Below, one piece after another: positions 43,698-55,400 of a DNA stretch of 64,000 nucleotides. The notes beneath the pieces are model-generated. The model did not search any database, was not told where the DNA came from, and saw nothing but the letters and a program-made list of their open reading frames with translations. Source of the stretch: Malaya genurostris (Eukaryota > Arthropoda > Insecta > Diptera > Culicidae). Position 1 is the stretch's first letter; every line of letters begins with the position of its first letter. The stretch is from NCBI RefSeq assembly GCF_030247185.1, contig NC_080571.1, positions 162,226,352-162,290,351 on the forward strand, given 5' to 3'. The position numbers and the translations under genes were made by a program.

Positions 43698-44448
43698 TTC
43701 CATACAATTTAATATAAACGCATATCACCATTTCAGCAAATGCATTGCAACCATAATTTGAGTCAATGCCTTGAGCGGCGATGGAAAATATTGTTCTTAG
43801 GAAGGATGCATTAAGAATGTTATCTCCAAAATTCATATCATAATCAAATTATGAAGATTATTTTATTTTGAAACCGATCGCCAACTCTCACCAACAACTT
43901 GCACCGTGCGACACAAGCCGCCCGAACCGCGCTAGGCACAAAAAAAAATAGCAGCAGCTCTTACTGTGGCTCACATCGTACACAAGCTGCGCTTATAAAA
44001 AATCTCGTGCGCTGTCTCGTGAGACCAAAGCGCACGAGTCGCGCGCAGAAGAAAATGCGATGCTCTGAAATTTCAAGCAGCACATCCCTTTTCTATGTGC
44101 TCGCTACGCGTCTCGCGCACGCTTTTGGTTTGCTCTTTGAACGCCACGCTCGCAGAATAAATATGCGACACACACATTTTCGGTGCGCTCTCGCTGTCGC
44201 ATTTGTGCACGCATGAGCATTCGGAAGGCCTGTTTCCATATAGAACTTCTAGTTGCAGAATTTGCTCTTTGGATTGAGAATAATCGCAGGGGCGAGAAAA
44301 ATTTGATGTTTTCCCAACGATGCCAGGTTGCCAGATCTGGCAAAAGTCAGATTTTGCTCGCCAAGCTAGACACACTAATACCGTTTTCTTTTAAGAACCT
44401 ACCCGCGGGCGACTCTGACTCCGAGTAAAACGATCAAGTAGTACGCGC

Positions 44449-44650
44449 TGTTGGGCGGACAATCGAAAGACGGATTCGAACACGAAAGATACGGATTTTT
44501 ACGGAGAAAGAAAAACGATTTACGACCGCGAACGAGTAATAACGTGTATTTATTGTTTGAGAAAAAAAAGAATTCAGTTTCACATCGTTTCGTAACAGCA
44601 GGGCTGAATTCGCGTATGCGCCTGGCGTAATAGTTCTACAGGGCGCAACA
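44449..44650 (-). repeat. Copia 3' LTR
   Basis: 202 bp, TGTTGGGCGG...GGCGCAACA on the plus strand. It has the same sequence as 46959-47160 by direct reading. Confidence 0.93.
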
Positions 44651-44689
44651 CTCCTCCTCGCGAATTTAATCCTGAGTGTCTTTTTCTGC

Positions 44690-46462
44690 TTACTCAATAG
44701 ATGTAACAGTCAATCCCATCTGTGTAGCGAACCTCTTCATTTTTGTAGACCCAAGCGGTTTGGTCAAAATATCCGCAAGCATAAACTCCGTCTCACAGTA
44801 CTGCAGTTTAATTACACCATAAATACAGCAACTCTTAGTGTAATGATACCGCGTATCTATGTGTTTAGATCTTTTCTTCTGTTGCTCCAAAGCAATGAAA
44901 TCAATGCAACTTTTGTTATCTTCATACACAACTGTCGAATGCTGTTGCTGCTCACCAATTTCATCCAGCAAACGTCGTAACCAAACAATCTCCTGCGTTA
45001 CCGCTGAAAGAGCCACATATTCGGCCTCCATCATAGACATGGCTACGCAGCTCTGTTTTCGGCTCACCCATGTTACGGACGCTCCTCCTAAACTACATAT
45101 GTAACCGGTACAGGATTTGCGGTCACTACTATCGCCTGCCCAATCAGCATCGCAATACGCCGATAAGTTTAACTCACAACCAATCTTTCCCAGAATCAAT
45201 TCGTATTCAATAGTATGTATCAAGTATCTTACCACACGCTTAAGCTCTGTCCAGTCAGTTACTGATGGGGTGCTAACTTTTCGGCTTAGTATCTCAACAG
45301 CCGCTGAGATATCTGGACGACTGTTCACAGACAGATACAACATGCAACCAATCAGCTTATGATATTTTTCATTATTTTCTAACTTTGGGCTATTCTCGAC
45401 TGCCTTATAATATCCCGGATCCATTGGGTACTTTGACCCTTTAACATTGTCCATGCCAAAACTTATAACCATTCTCCTTATGAAGGCACTTTGAGAAATA
45501 GCATAGAAACCGTCTTGATTTTTCTGCACTCGAATACCTATGTAGCTTTTGATGTCGCCTAACCGAGTGATTTTTAAGCGTTTTTGCAAAGTTTGCTCGA
45601 TACGGTCAATTTCACTCTCGTTTTTACAGATCAACAACAAGTCATCTACATATACAAGTAGATACACCCATTCATTATTATCGATACGTTTCCGATACAA
45701 ACACGAGTCAGCACTACATTGCTTAAAACCAATCTGATTCAACATGTCTGCAAGAGTTGTATGCCAAATTCTTGCTGATTGTTTCAAGCCGTATATGCTT
45801 CGCTTTAATTTGCATACCTTCTTTTCATTTCCGCTTGTCAATTTCGGTACATACAATACGTCGCTTAATTCGATGTCTATCGGTTTTCCAGAATCAGACA
45901 TTCCAACAATGATCCCGCTGCCGTTTCCAGCAACCTCAGCTCTCTCACCGTCAGCCAACATTACAGTCGTTTCATCTGAATGTTGCAGCATCGTGAAAAA
46001 CTTTCGGTTACCTGTCATATGCCGTGAAGCACCACTGTCTATAAACCAGCAGTTTGGATCAGTTTGTCCCACCAACCATGCCAGTGGTCCCTCAGGAACA
46101 GTTTGTGCCTGCTTCACCTTTGGTTCATCCTGCTTCTTCTTCATCGTCTTCGTCGATGAATCGGCAACTAAAGCATTCGGACAGTCTTTCTTCAGGTGTC
46201 CCGGTTGTTTACATTGAAAACAAGAACGCGATTCTGTTTGTTTACTTCCACCAGTAAACTTCTTTCCGCCTTGTCGGTACCTATGTTCCACTCGCAACGC
46301 TTGTCCGCTGCTTGAATTAGCGCCTTCATTGCGCTCCCGTCGTTTCTCTGCTTCCGCTAACAGCTTAGATTTAACCAGTTGAATCGTTAGTTCTTCTCGT
46401 GGTCGTTGTTCCAATGCCGTTGCAAGGTAATCATACGAATCAGGAAGCGAACACAGTAACAT
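44690..46462 (-). CDS. Copia gag C-terminus-protease-RT-RNase H fusion
   Basis: 590-codon frame. In order: end of gag, CCHC zinc knuckle CFQCKQPGHLKKDC, aspartic protease FIDSGASRHMT, then LYVPKL, the usual start of the pre-integrase region. The sequence then jumps directly to CKLKRSIYGLKQSARIW of reverse transcriptase, followed by the catalytic YVDDLLL box, RNase H motifs YCDADWAGD, MEAEYVAL and EDNKSC, and TKPLG near the end. The pre-integrase, whole integrase and N-terminal part of reverse transcriptase are missing, yet the frame is kept across the joint near 45825. The element cannot integrate by itself. The ATG at 46462 is probably not the true start; gag begins at 46881 in another frame. 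Confidence 0.9.
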   Translation of the reverse strand: MLLCSLPDSYDYLATALEQRPREELTIQLVKSKLLAEAEKRRERNEGANSSSGQALRVEHRYRQGGKKFTGGSKQTESRSCFQCKQPGHLKKDCPNALVADSSTKTMKKKQDEPKVKQAQTVPEGPLAWLVGQTDPNCWFIDSGASRHMTGNRKFFTMLQHSDETTVMLADGERAEVAGNGSGIIVGMSDSGKPIDIELSDVLYVPKLTSGNEKKVCKLKRSIYGLKQSARIWHTTLADMLNQIGFKQCSADSCLYRKRIDNNEWVYLLVYVDDLLLICKNESEIDRIEQTLQKRLKITRLGDIKSYIGIRVQKNQDGFYAISQSAFIRRMVISFGMDNVKGSKYPMDPGYYKAVENSPKLENNEKYHKLIGCMLYLSVNSRPDISAAVEILSRKVSTPSVTDWTELKRVVRYLIHTIEYELILGKIGCELNLSAYCDADWAGDSSDRKSCTGYICSLGGASVTWVSRKQSCVAMSMMEAEYVALSAVTQEIVWLRRLLDEIGEQQQHSTVVYEDNKSCIDFIALEQQKKRSKHIDTRYHYTKSCCIYGVIKLQYCETEFMLADILTKPLGSTKMKRFATQMGLTVTSIE

Positions 46463-46881
46463 TCACCGACATCCGCAATCCGTTGTAGTAAATCAGAAAA
46501 GGTCTGCAAATGCTGCTCCATATCGTTGCCATCCTTGAGCTCCAAGTGTGTCAGTTTCTTCAGTAAATACACTTCTGACCCTTTGTCGTGATACGCCTTC
46601 AACGCGTCCCACGTTTGTTTGGCAGTTTCACAACTTCGTACCAAACTTGTCTGGTCGTCTTCAATGCAGAGCCCGATAGTCGCCCGAGCTTTTGCATCTG
46701 CCCTCGTCCACGCTTCAGTTACTGGGTTCACAGGATTCTCCGAGATAACTTGCCATATCTCCTCCCGAACTAGCAACATCTCCATCTTAAACTTCCACGA
46801 CTGATAATTGTGATTGTTCAATTTCTGCAGTGCAAATCTTTGTGAATCCGCCATCTTCTTTCTGCTTCCGTTCACGAACAA
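46387..46881 (-). pseudogene. Copia gag N-terminal part
   Basis: Start at 46881, or at an internal Met giving MADSQRFALQKLNNHNYQSW, the usual copia gag opening. The Copia gag pattern NYQSWKFKMEMLL...W continues to LLQRIADVGE. A shift of one base near 46460 separates it from the downstream frame that continues LLCSLPDSYDYL. In an active copia element gag and pol are one frame, so this is a disabling mutation, unless frameshifting is used, for which I see no clear signal. Confidence 0.85.
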
Positions 46882-46944
46882 ATTAATCAGAAATAATTAA
46901 TTTTCACAGGCAGCAACTAAACAAACTTATTGTTGCCCACAAGC

Positions 46945-46958
46945 CTGGGCCCATAACC
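46945..46958 (-). promoter_or_regulatory. Copia primer-binding site
   Basis: GGTTATGGGCCCAG directly follows the 5' LTR on the minus strand; it is complementary to an internal part of initiator tRNA-Met, as in Drosophila copia. Confidence 0.85.
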
Positions 46959-47160
46959 TGTTGGGCGGACAATCGAAAGACGGATTCGAACACGAAAGAT
47001 ACGGATTTTTACGGAGAAAGAAAAACGATTTACGACCGCGAACGAGTAATAACGTGTATTTATTGTTTGAGAAAAAAAAGAATTCAGTTTCACATCGTTT
47101 CGTAACAGCAGGGCTGAATTCGCGTATGCGCCTGGCGTAATAGTTCTACAGGGCGCAACA
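46959..47160 (-). repeat. Copia 5' LTR
   Basis: 202-bp LTR on the primer-binding-site side. Confidence 0.93.
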
Positions 47161-48902
47161 CGCGCCCTGAACAATAACTCATGAAAAGAAGAGAAAATAA
47201 ACAAACTCGCATGGATGCGTGGTGCGACCCGAGAAAATTTTCAGAACGAAACTACGCGATTGGAGTCCGATCCAGTGCGACCCCAGGTTGCTAAAACAAA
47301 CATCTCAAAAGTTTTTTGGGCGACTTTGGGTCACCTCAATAAACGAAAACGGTATAACTAATCAAATATTTTGTCAGATTTTCAAATTTTTCAAGATTTT
47401 GCGAATTTGCCTAGATTTTGTCTGATTTCCCAGTTCTTTACGGGTTTCGGCCTCTTTAGATCTTTTTTTTTATTCACTGAAAATGACGCCCGGTCTAAAT
47501 TTCCTTGTATATATGTAGACAACTCCAGATAAGTTTTTGAGTCAGAGGCAAATTTTTGAAAAAATAACCTGGCAACTCTGTATTTACCGCATTAATCTGG
47601 AAACTTGGCAACGCTTGTTACACGGCAACTCGTCGAGGAGAGATGCCATTTATACAGATTCATCTGTATAATAAAGGCATACAAAGTAAAAATTTCATTC
47701 GAATCTCTTAAATTTCATACAGATTCTTACAGATACCACAAGAATTATAAAAGAAATAGTGAAACTTTTTGGAAAATTCGGAAATTATACATTCACACTT
47801 ACTGTGTAAATTATACATTCACGCTTACTGTAAACCTAAATGGAAGCCCACACCTTATGTCTATTGTACCGGTCGGAATAATTTTCTGTCAACGAGCTGA
47901 TGTTCATGCCTATTCATTCGAACTTGTTCAATGTCGGCGACTGAGACAGAAAAACAGATAACTAGGCATGGTTATTCAATAAGGATTTAGACGAACAAAA
48001 CAAACTCACAAAATGAACAGAATAAACTTATTATGACAGACGCTAGAGGTGTGCGAAACAGCTCATATTGGTGAGCAGCTACGAACCGATCAGCTCACCA
48101 AAATGAATCGATTCGATTAATCAGCTCATTTTAATTCAACTGATGGTTAATTTCGTGAACCGTTTTTCTTGCACCGTGAGAGATTATATTTATTACTGAT
48201 AATGTCTCATTAAATCCGTTACAAAAGGATAGATACAGATATGGAAAAAATAACGAAACTTGATGCTAACATTTCTTCTTGTTTAGAACTTGCTCTTCAA
48301 GAGCCGAAGATTCGTTCAGCTCGTAGCTTATTCCCCCTTTCACAATGCGGCGAACTGGGTAGCAAATGAGTGAGTTGGTGAGCTGCGGTTCTTTTCAAAA
48401 GAGCTGTGAGCTGTCAGTTCTCTTTTGTGATTCGATTCATTGGAACAGCTCAGGAGCGAATTGCCCATCGCTAACAGACGCCGTGTATTGGTTTCCAGTT
48501 TGAGAGTTCATCATTTGAATGTAAAAATTGTAAGTCGCCTCACACTAAACAGATTTATACAAATATCGCTCCTTGATACTGAACACGAATACAGGGCAAT
48601 CGTGTTAGTTCTTTTCACTGGAACACGTTTTTATCAGGCACTTTTTCGTCATTTTTCAACATTTAATTTGCAGTTACAAAACAAAACAAGAGCACGGCAG
48701 CTGTCATCGGCAGTTCATTTGTGTCGTCATCGTGTTTTGGCCCTGTATGCATTTCCAGCATCAAAGAGGTGTGGATGATTTACAAAAACGACGAGATGTC
48801 GTTGAATGTTCTTGTTAGTGCGGCAATGACTTACGAAGATACTCAATCAATCTATCATTCTTAAACAATAAACTATTAACATGACATCTTTAAGCATCAT
48901 TG

Positions 48903-49221
48903 TGGCCACTGAGTTAATCGTTTCGGCGGAAACAAGTAACAAAATACACAAAATGGACGACACAGCTTTATAAAAAAAGACCGTACAATTTTTAACTTTT
49001 TAAACGCTATATTGTATCTATACTAATATTTTTACTTGCGCAAGTTTATTTGAAGAACTTCGTAGCTCAGCTCTCCGTTGCGGCCGTGATGCACGTTAGT
49101 CGACTTGATGGTTCTCTGGACGACGGGCGGGGTGGACCTCTGCTGTGGGGCGATGGAACAGCAGATGATGTAGCAACTCGGCCTGTCTGTAGCGGAGGCC
49201 TTCGTTCCGAGGATGATCCCC
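48903..49221 (-). repeat. Partial gypsy-like LTR, first piece
   Basis: Matches 40792-41110 of the 5' LTR and begins abruptly after the end of repeat R copy 2, marking the tandem-duplication junction. It stops at GATGATCCCC. Confidence 0.8.
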
Positions 49222-49739
49222 TTCTAGCTCCTAACAAAATAATGTGTGCAGCGTTACATTCCCTCGAGTCTTGACTCACACCTGTAGATATACTTGGCTA
49301 CCCGGTAGATTAACTGTAGCAAACGGTGATAGTTTCTCAGCTTTTTTTCGCATCCGCATCATTGTGCGAAAATCCCATATATTTATTTATATTAAATGTA
49401 TACAGTTCATCAAATGAAATCTGAAAAATAAATAAAATATACGATGCATTATCCTATTTAGTTTGATGTAAACAAAACGTCCAGTTCGACCAAAATAATA
49501 ATATAGGTTACACAAACTAGTTTTACGCAATGTCCAGGAACACAGCCAGAATCGAGTTATGAACTCCTTCCATATGCCAATTAATTCGTTTTCTGGTAAA
49601 TCAATTTTCAAGATAACCTTTTTGAATAATGATTTCGTCGTTGTCGTCGAATAGATTACTAAATTTTGTTTCTATCATGAGAGTCAAATCAAGATAAAAT
49701 AGTTCCCTTCTTTCAATCGTTCCACTTTGTATCAGTAAG

Positions 49740-49948
49740 CAAAGTAAAATCTTGGCATTACATTCCTTTGGTGGAATTTGGCCTTTCTGTTTCAACAGAT
49801 TTCGCAGCCTATTCTTAGTGTACAGAATCATTGCATGGCTAGTACTATGGATCCTACTGACACTAAGAATCCTTCCAGGTCGGGGCTCGAACATACGACA
49901 ACTGGCTTGTAAGACCAGCGTTCTATGCATTGAACCGCCAACCCGGGT
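49740..49948 (-). repeat. Feilai-like tRNA-derived SINE
   Basis: On the minus strand the head has a tRNA-like anticodon arm CTGGTCTTACAAGCCAG and B box GTTCGAGCCCC. It is followed by a body with AGGATCCATAGTACTAGCC, GAAACAGAAAGGCC and GGAATGTAATGCCAAG. This layout is familiar from Aedes Feilai-type SINEs. The D-arm is degenerate, so it is not a functional tRNA gene. Confidence 0.75.
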
Positions 49949-50877
49949 TGATATTGTTGTATCAGTATATCTTTTAAATTAATTCACCAGCCTAGAAAGA
50001 TCCTAGGTATAAACCGGATCTAAATAAATCTTTTAAAACTTAAACTGATCCTAGGTATATTTTCAAATCGTCAACTCGGATTTATTTTCAGTTCGAATTT
50101 TATCCTATGTATGACTTTTTTGGATAAGTATGGAAGTATAAATTTGAGCTGCAAAGGAACCGTAAGATGAAAACTTTTCCTAGAAAACTGGTAGAGTTGC
50201 TTCGTAGCGGAATATCCTTCTGTGCAGAATTGTTTTAATCTCATTCAAAATATAGTGGTTTTCAGCTGGACATAGAATGCGACAGAATCGTCGCAGGATT
50301 GCGAAATAATGAGCGTCAGAACCACTGATGCCAGGTTTGCAGATTGGTATGTAAATTTGCAATTTCGTTTGTTAGCAGACTTTGTAATTAAGTCGACTAT
50401 TTTGCAGATTTTCGAAATTTTTATAAACAATCGTCCATTTTAATGACTTTTGCTATTACTGTAGGGTTTTCGTTTGATTTTTTTGTCATACTTCTAAATA
50501 TTGAGGTCGCATAGGACCATTTCTAATACGCAGACGCCTAAAATTTCACCTGGCATCGCTGCCAGAAAATTGGACAGTTGTTTTAACCCCTTCGCTGTCT
50601 GTTGTATTGAAATTAACTAGAATTAGAGCCAAAAGAGAAATTAATCGGCTGTTGCATTGAGGCCAATTGCATTTTCAACTGGTAAAATTCCTTAGCGACA
50701 ATTGTTATTTCATTGTTCATCGAAAGCATCAACAAATGTATATCTGTCAAAGACGACCACCTTTTTAGAGTAGACAAATAGCACAATCGATTAAAGCATG
50801 AGCTTTTGAAAACCAAGGCGTCGATTAATACAAAATATAAATTAAAAGGGAACATACTAAGCACAAAATAATCATTA

Positions 50878-51111
50878 TGTACGATTCAGACGATCCGTCT
50901 TCTTTTGTCACAGTCAATCTCCGTCACCGGCACCGTCAACATTAATTACATGCATTCTTATGGAGCCATTCACACGTAACGTCGCCGTCACGGAACGTCT
51001 TGACGGACGGAACGTGTGAATGTTCCGGTAAAGAAAGTATTAAACTAGTTTTGACGGAAGCTGCCGTTCCGGTGACGGTGACGAAAGGATGCGGATCGTC
51101 AGAATCGTACA
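50878..51111. mobile_element. 234-bp MITE, TTA duplication
   Basis: Ends TGTACGATTCAGACGATCCG and the complementary right end (one mismatch) are flanked by TTA (50875-50877, 51112-51114). GACGG/CCGTC-rich inner repeats. Harbinger-type target. Confidence 0.8.
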
Positions 51112-51613
51112 TTATGTCAAATAAATAGCACACGCTTAAAAAATCCGTGCAAGTTGTAGCCGTAATCTGCCACATACGCATTATCAATATGAATTAATTA
51201 TGACTGAAGTTTTCTTAATAATAAATAAAAAATTAGTTGTTGTAACGGTCAATTTAAAAAATATTTTTTTCTGGCTTGTGGTCTCGAAGGGGTTGAATCG
51301 ATGCGAATGACAGTTTCGCTATCTTTGCGGCATTTTGTCGCTATCTTATCGCATCGCAATCTTTTCTAGCCGACAGTGAAAATCACTATATCCAAAGTGA
51401 ATAATTTTCTCTTTCAACTGTTATGAAAAAATGAGCATAAATAAAAGTAACCAGGGTTACGGTATCTGTTAGTTCAAAAACAACAGTTTTTATGGAAAGG
51501 TTGCCTGTTTTATTTTATTTTCAAATAATTTCATTTTGACATTACGAGTTACTGAGGGGTAGTTAGATTTGTGAGACAGTTTTAAATATCGAGTGGCAGG
51601 TCGTGTCGTCGGT

Positions 51614-52115
51614 TACAATGTATTATCGTTTTCTGGTTGGTGTCTTGATTAATATTTGTACCTACTATACTTGTTTCCTTTTTCTAAATATTATTTAATA
51701 TGTGATATGATTTGATATATGAATTGAACAATAACAAAGATACATACATAAATTGATGAATATAAATAAATAAATAAATACTTTTGAATATAATATATAA
51801 TTTAATAATGAATATGTAGTAAATAAATGTAAATGAATAAATAAAAATATAGATAAATAAATAAATTAATAAATAAATAAATAGAATAAATAATTGAACA
51901 AAACCCTACTTTTGACACCAACCTTTGCTATTGAGCAGAACTTAAACGTGACTCAAACATGTAAACACGGAGTATGAACGCGATTGACGTTTAAATTCTA
52001 CTCAGACATTTACTGACAATGAAATAAACAAAAATATACAATATTTGAAAAATATATACAAGCTGGACTCAGTGACCCAAGGAACTATATTGTGACCAGA
52101 GAATAACAGGTCACA
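51614..52115 (-). repeat. Partial gypsy-like LTR, second piece
   Basis: Matches 41495-41997, including the AAATAAAT microsatellite, and ends CAGGTCACA followed by GACTTTTATC as at 41998. Confidence 0.8.
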
Positions 52116-52452
52116 GACTTTTATCTCGTCACTGGAATCAAATACTAAAAGATAGCTCAGACAGAAAAGTTTAATTTCTTCTTTGATACTTTTTGTGAAA
52201 TCTGAATAAATCTGTATTAAACTGAGGAAATCTGTATAAAATCCGTACTCTGTATTAAATCTGTATGAGCATGTAAAAATCTGTATAATACATACAGATA
52301 AATCTGTATGAATAGCATCTCTGGTCTGCAGCTTTAGGGCATTTTCAGTTGTGTTCTAGTTCTAGATGCACAATTTATGTCAGTAACAAAATTTAAATCT
52401 GGATTTTATAACAAGAAAAATTGGCAGCCCCAGCAGTGTTTCAAATATACTA
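52116..52452. repeat. Duplicate of 41998-42324
   Basis: CAGAGATGC host end plus TTAGGGCAT MITE fragment, without the ribozyme insert. ATACTA at 52447-52452 is the unoccupied site. Confidence 0.8.
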
Positions 52453-55400
52453 AAATAGATTTCCAAGATTTTGTCAGATTTCCCAGTTCTTTACGGGTAT
52501 TGACCTCTTTAGATCTTTTATTTTACTGTCTGAAAATGACGCCCGGTCTAAATTTCCTTGTATATATGTAGTAGACAAAGACAACTCCAGATAAGTTTTT
52601 GAGTCAGAGGCAGATTTTTGAAAAACTAACCTGGCAACTCTGTATTTACCGCATTAATCTGGAAACTTGGCAACGCTTGTTACACGGCAAATCGTCGAGG
52701 AGAAATGCCATTTATACAGATTTATTTGTATATAAAGGTTTTTATATGAACATACAAATTTCATACATAGTAAAAATTTCATTCGAATCTCCCAAATTTT
52801 ATACAGATTCTTACAGATACCACAAGAATTATGAATGAAATAGTGAAACTTTTTGGAAAATTCGGAAATTATACTTTCACACTTACTGTGTGAATTATAC
52901 ATTCACGCTTACTGTAAACCTAAATGGATGCCCACACCTTATGTCTATTGTACCGGTCGGAATAATTTTCTGTCAACGAGCTGATGTTCATGCCTATTCA
53001 TTCGAACTTGTTCAATGTCGGCGACTAAGACAGAAAACAGATGTAGCCATAGGCGTTTGAAACAAAGCTAGCGAAACTTCCAATGACTAGGCATGGTTAT
53101 TCAATAAGGATTTAGACAAACAAAACAAACTCACAAAATGAACAGAATAAACTTATTATGACAGACGCTAGAGGTGTGCGAAACAGCTCATATTGGTGAG
53201 CAGCTACGAACCGATCAGCTCACCAAAATGAATCGATTCGATTAATCAGCTCATTTCAATTCAACTGATGGTTAATTTTGTGAACCGTTTTTCTTGCACC
53301 GTGAGAAATAAGATTTATCTAGATCTAGATAGATAAAGGGTAGATACAAATAGGGAAGAAATAACGACACTTGATGCTAATATTTCTTCTTGTTTAGAAC
53401 TCGCTCTTCAAGAGCCGAAGATCCGTTCAGCTCGTAGCTTATTCCCCCTTTCACAATGCGGCGAACTGGGTAGCAAATGAGTGAGTTGGTGAGCTGCGGT
53501 TCTTTTTAAAAGATCTGTGAGCTGTCAGTTCTCTTTTGTGATTCGCCGATACGGAATCCATTCGGATCTGATAATGTGGGAGGCAACGCCTCACATTATC
53601 AGATCCGAATGGATTTTCCATACAATTTAATATAAACGCATATCACCATTTCAGCAAATGCATTGCAACCATAATTTGAGTCAATGCCTTGAGCGGCGAT
53701 GGAAAATATTGTTCTTAGGAAGGATGCATTAAGAATGTTATCTCCAAAATTCATATCATAATCAAATTATGAAGATTATTTTATTTTGAAACCGATCGCC
53801 AACTCTCACCAACAACTTGCACCGTGCGACACAAGCCGCCCGAACCGCGCAAGGCACAAAAAAAATATAGCAGCAGCTCTTACTGTGGCTTACATCGTAC
53901 ACAAGCTGCGCTTATAAAAAATCTCGTGCGCTGTCTCGTGAGACCAAAGCGCACGAGTCGCGCGCAGAAGAAAATGCGATGCTCTGAAATTTCAAGCAGC
54001 ACATCCCTTTTCTATGTGCTCGCTACGCGTCTCGCGCACGCTTTTGGTTTGCTCTTTGAACGCCACGCTCGCAGAATAAATATGCGACACACACATTTTC
54101 GGTGCGCTCTCGCTGTCGCATTTGTGCACGCATGAGCATTCGGAAGGCCTGTTTCCATATAGAACTTCTAGTTGCAGAATTTGCTCTTTGAGTTGAGAAT
54201 AATCGCAGGGGCGAGAAAAATTTGATGTTTTCCCAACGATGCCAGGTTGCCAGATCTGGCAAAAGTCAGATTTTGCTCGCCAAGCTAGACAAACTAATAC
54301 CGTTTTCTTTTAAGAACATACCCGCGGGCGACTCTGACTCCGAGTAAAACGATCAAGTAGTACGCGCCCTGAACAATAACTCATGAAAAGAAGAGAAAAT
54401 AAACAAACTCGCATGGATGCGTGGTGCGACCCGAGAAAATTTTCAGAACGAAACTACGCGATTGGAGTCCGATCCAGTGCGACCCCAGGTTGCTAAAACA
54501 AACATCTCAAAAGTTTTTTGGGCGACTTTGGGTCACCTCAATAAACGAAAACGGTATAACTAATCAAATATTTTGTCAGATTTTCAAATTTTTCAAGATT
54601 TTGCGAATTTGCCTAGATTTTGTTAGATTTCCCAGTTCTTTACGGGTTTCGGCCTCTTTAGATCTTTTTTTTTATTCACTGAAAATGACGCCCGGTCTAA
54701 ATTTCCTTGTATATATGTAGACAACTCCAGATAAGTTTTTGAGTCAGAGGCAAATTTTTGAAAAAATAACCTGGCAACTCTGTATTTACCGCATTAATCT
54801 GGAAACTTGGCAACGCTTGTTACACGGCAACTCGTCGAGGAGAGATGCCATTTATACAGATTCATCTGTATAATAAAGGCATACAAAGTAAAAATTTTAT
54901 TCGAATCTCTTAAATTTCATACAGATTCTTACAGATACCACAAGAATTATAAAAGAAATAGTGAAACTTTTTGGAAAATTCGGAAATTATACATTCACAC
55001 TTACTGTGTGAATTATACATTCACGCTTACTGTAAACCTAAATGGAAGCCCACACCTTATGTCTATTGTACCGGTCGGAATAATTTTCTGTCAACGAGCT
55101 GATGTTCATGCCTATTCATTCGAACTTGTTCAATGTCGGCGACTGAGACAGAAAAACAGATAACTAGGCATGGTTATTCAATAAGGATTTAGACGAACAA
55201 AACAAACTCACAAAATGAACAGAATAAACTTATTATGACAGACGCTAGAGGTGTGCGAAACAGCTCATATTGGTGAGCAGCTACGAACCGATCAGCTCAC
55301 CAAAATGAATCGATTCGATTAATCAGCTCATTTTAATTCAACTGATGGTTAATTTCGTGATCCGTTTTTCTTGCACCGTGAGAGATTATATTTATTACTG

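Larger units (their letters stand above)
44449..47160 (-). mobile_element. Copia element with internal deletion
   Basis: Two LTRs that I read as identical (202 bp each) are flanked by a 5-bp duplication, CGCGC (44444-44448, 47161-47165). Unoccupied sites are at 54363-54367 and 21038-21042. The primer-binding site GGTTATGGGCCCAG (46958-46945) is the internal initiator-Met tRNA type used by Drosophila copia. A polypurine tract GAGGAGGAG (44659-44651) precedes the 3' LTR. The interior lacks integrase. Identical LTRs imply a recent insertion. Confidence 0.95.
42523..48902. repeat. Complex repeat R, copy 2 (with Copia insert)
   Basis: Order: X1 segment 42540-43616, palindromic MITE remnant 43617-43697, middle segment 43698-44448 and 47161-47410, X2 segment 47415-48435, tail to 48902. 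X1 and X2 are direct repeats of about 1 kb, both starting near GATTTTGTC(A/T)GATTTCCCAG and containing ATGACGCCCGGTCT, so R may derive from an LTR-type element. No domain found. It is cut short at CATCATTGT, where the tandem copy begins. Confidence 0.7.
49222..51613. other. Foreign segment replacing part of the LTR
   Basis: 2.39 kb that replaces about 385 bp of the LTR. It contains a SINE (49740-49948), a small MITE (50878-51111) and, at 51540-51613, a piece of the CACGCTGCC element (GGCAGGTCGTGTCGTCGG as at 27212-27229). Otherwise unassigned. Confidence 0.6.

Noticed and set aside
44859..46257. Plus-strand frames inside the Copia region
   Set aside because: They are antisense shadows of the minus-strand gag-pol frame.
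49877..49948. tRNA gene on the minus strand
   Set aside because: The D-arm is degenerate, and it is followed by a SINE body typical of tRNA-derived elements.
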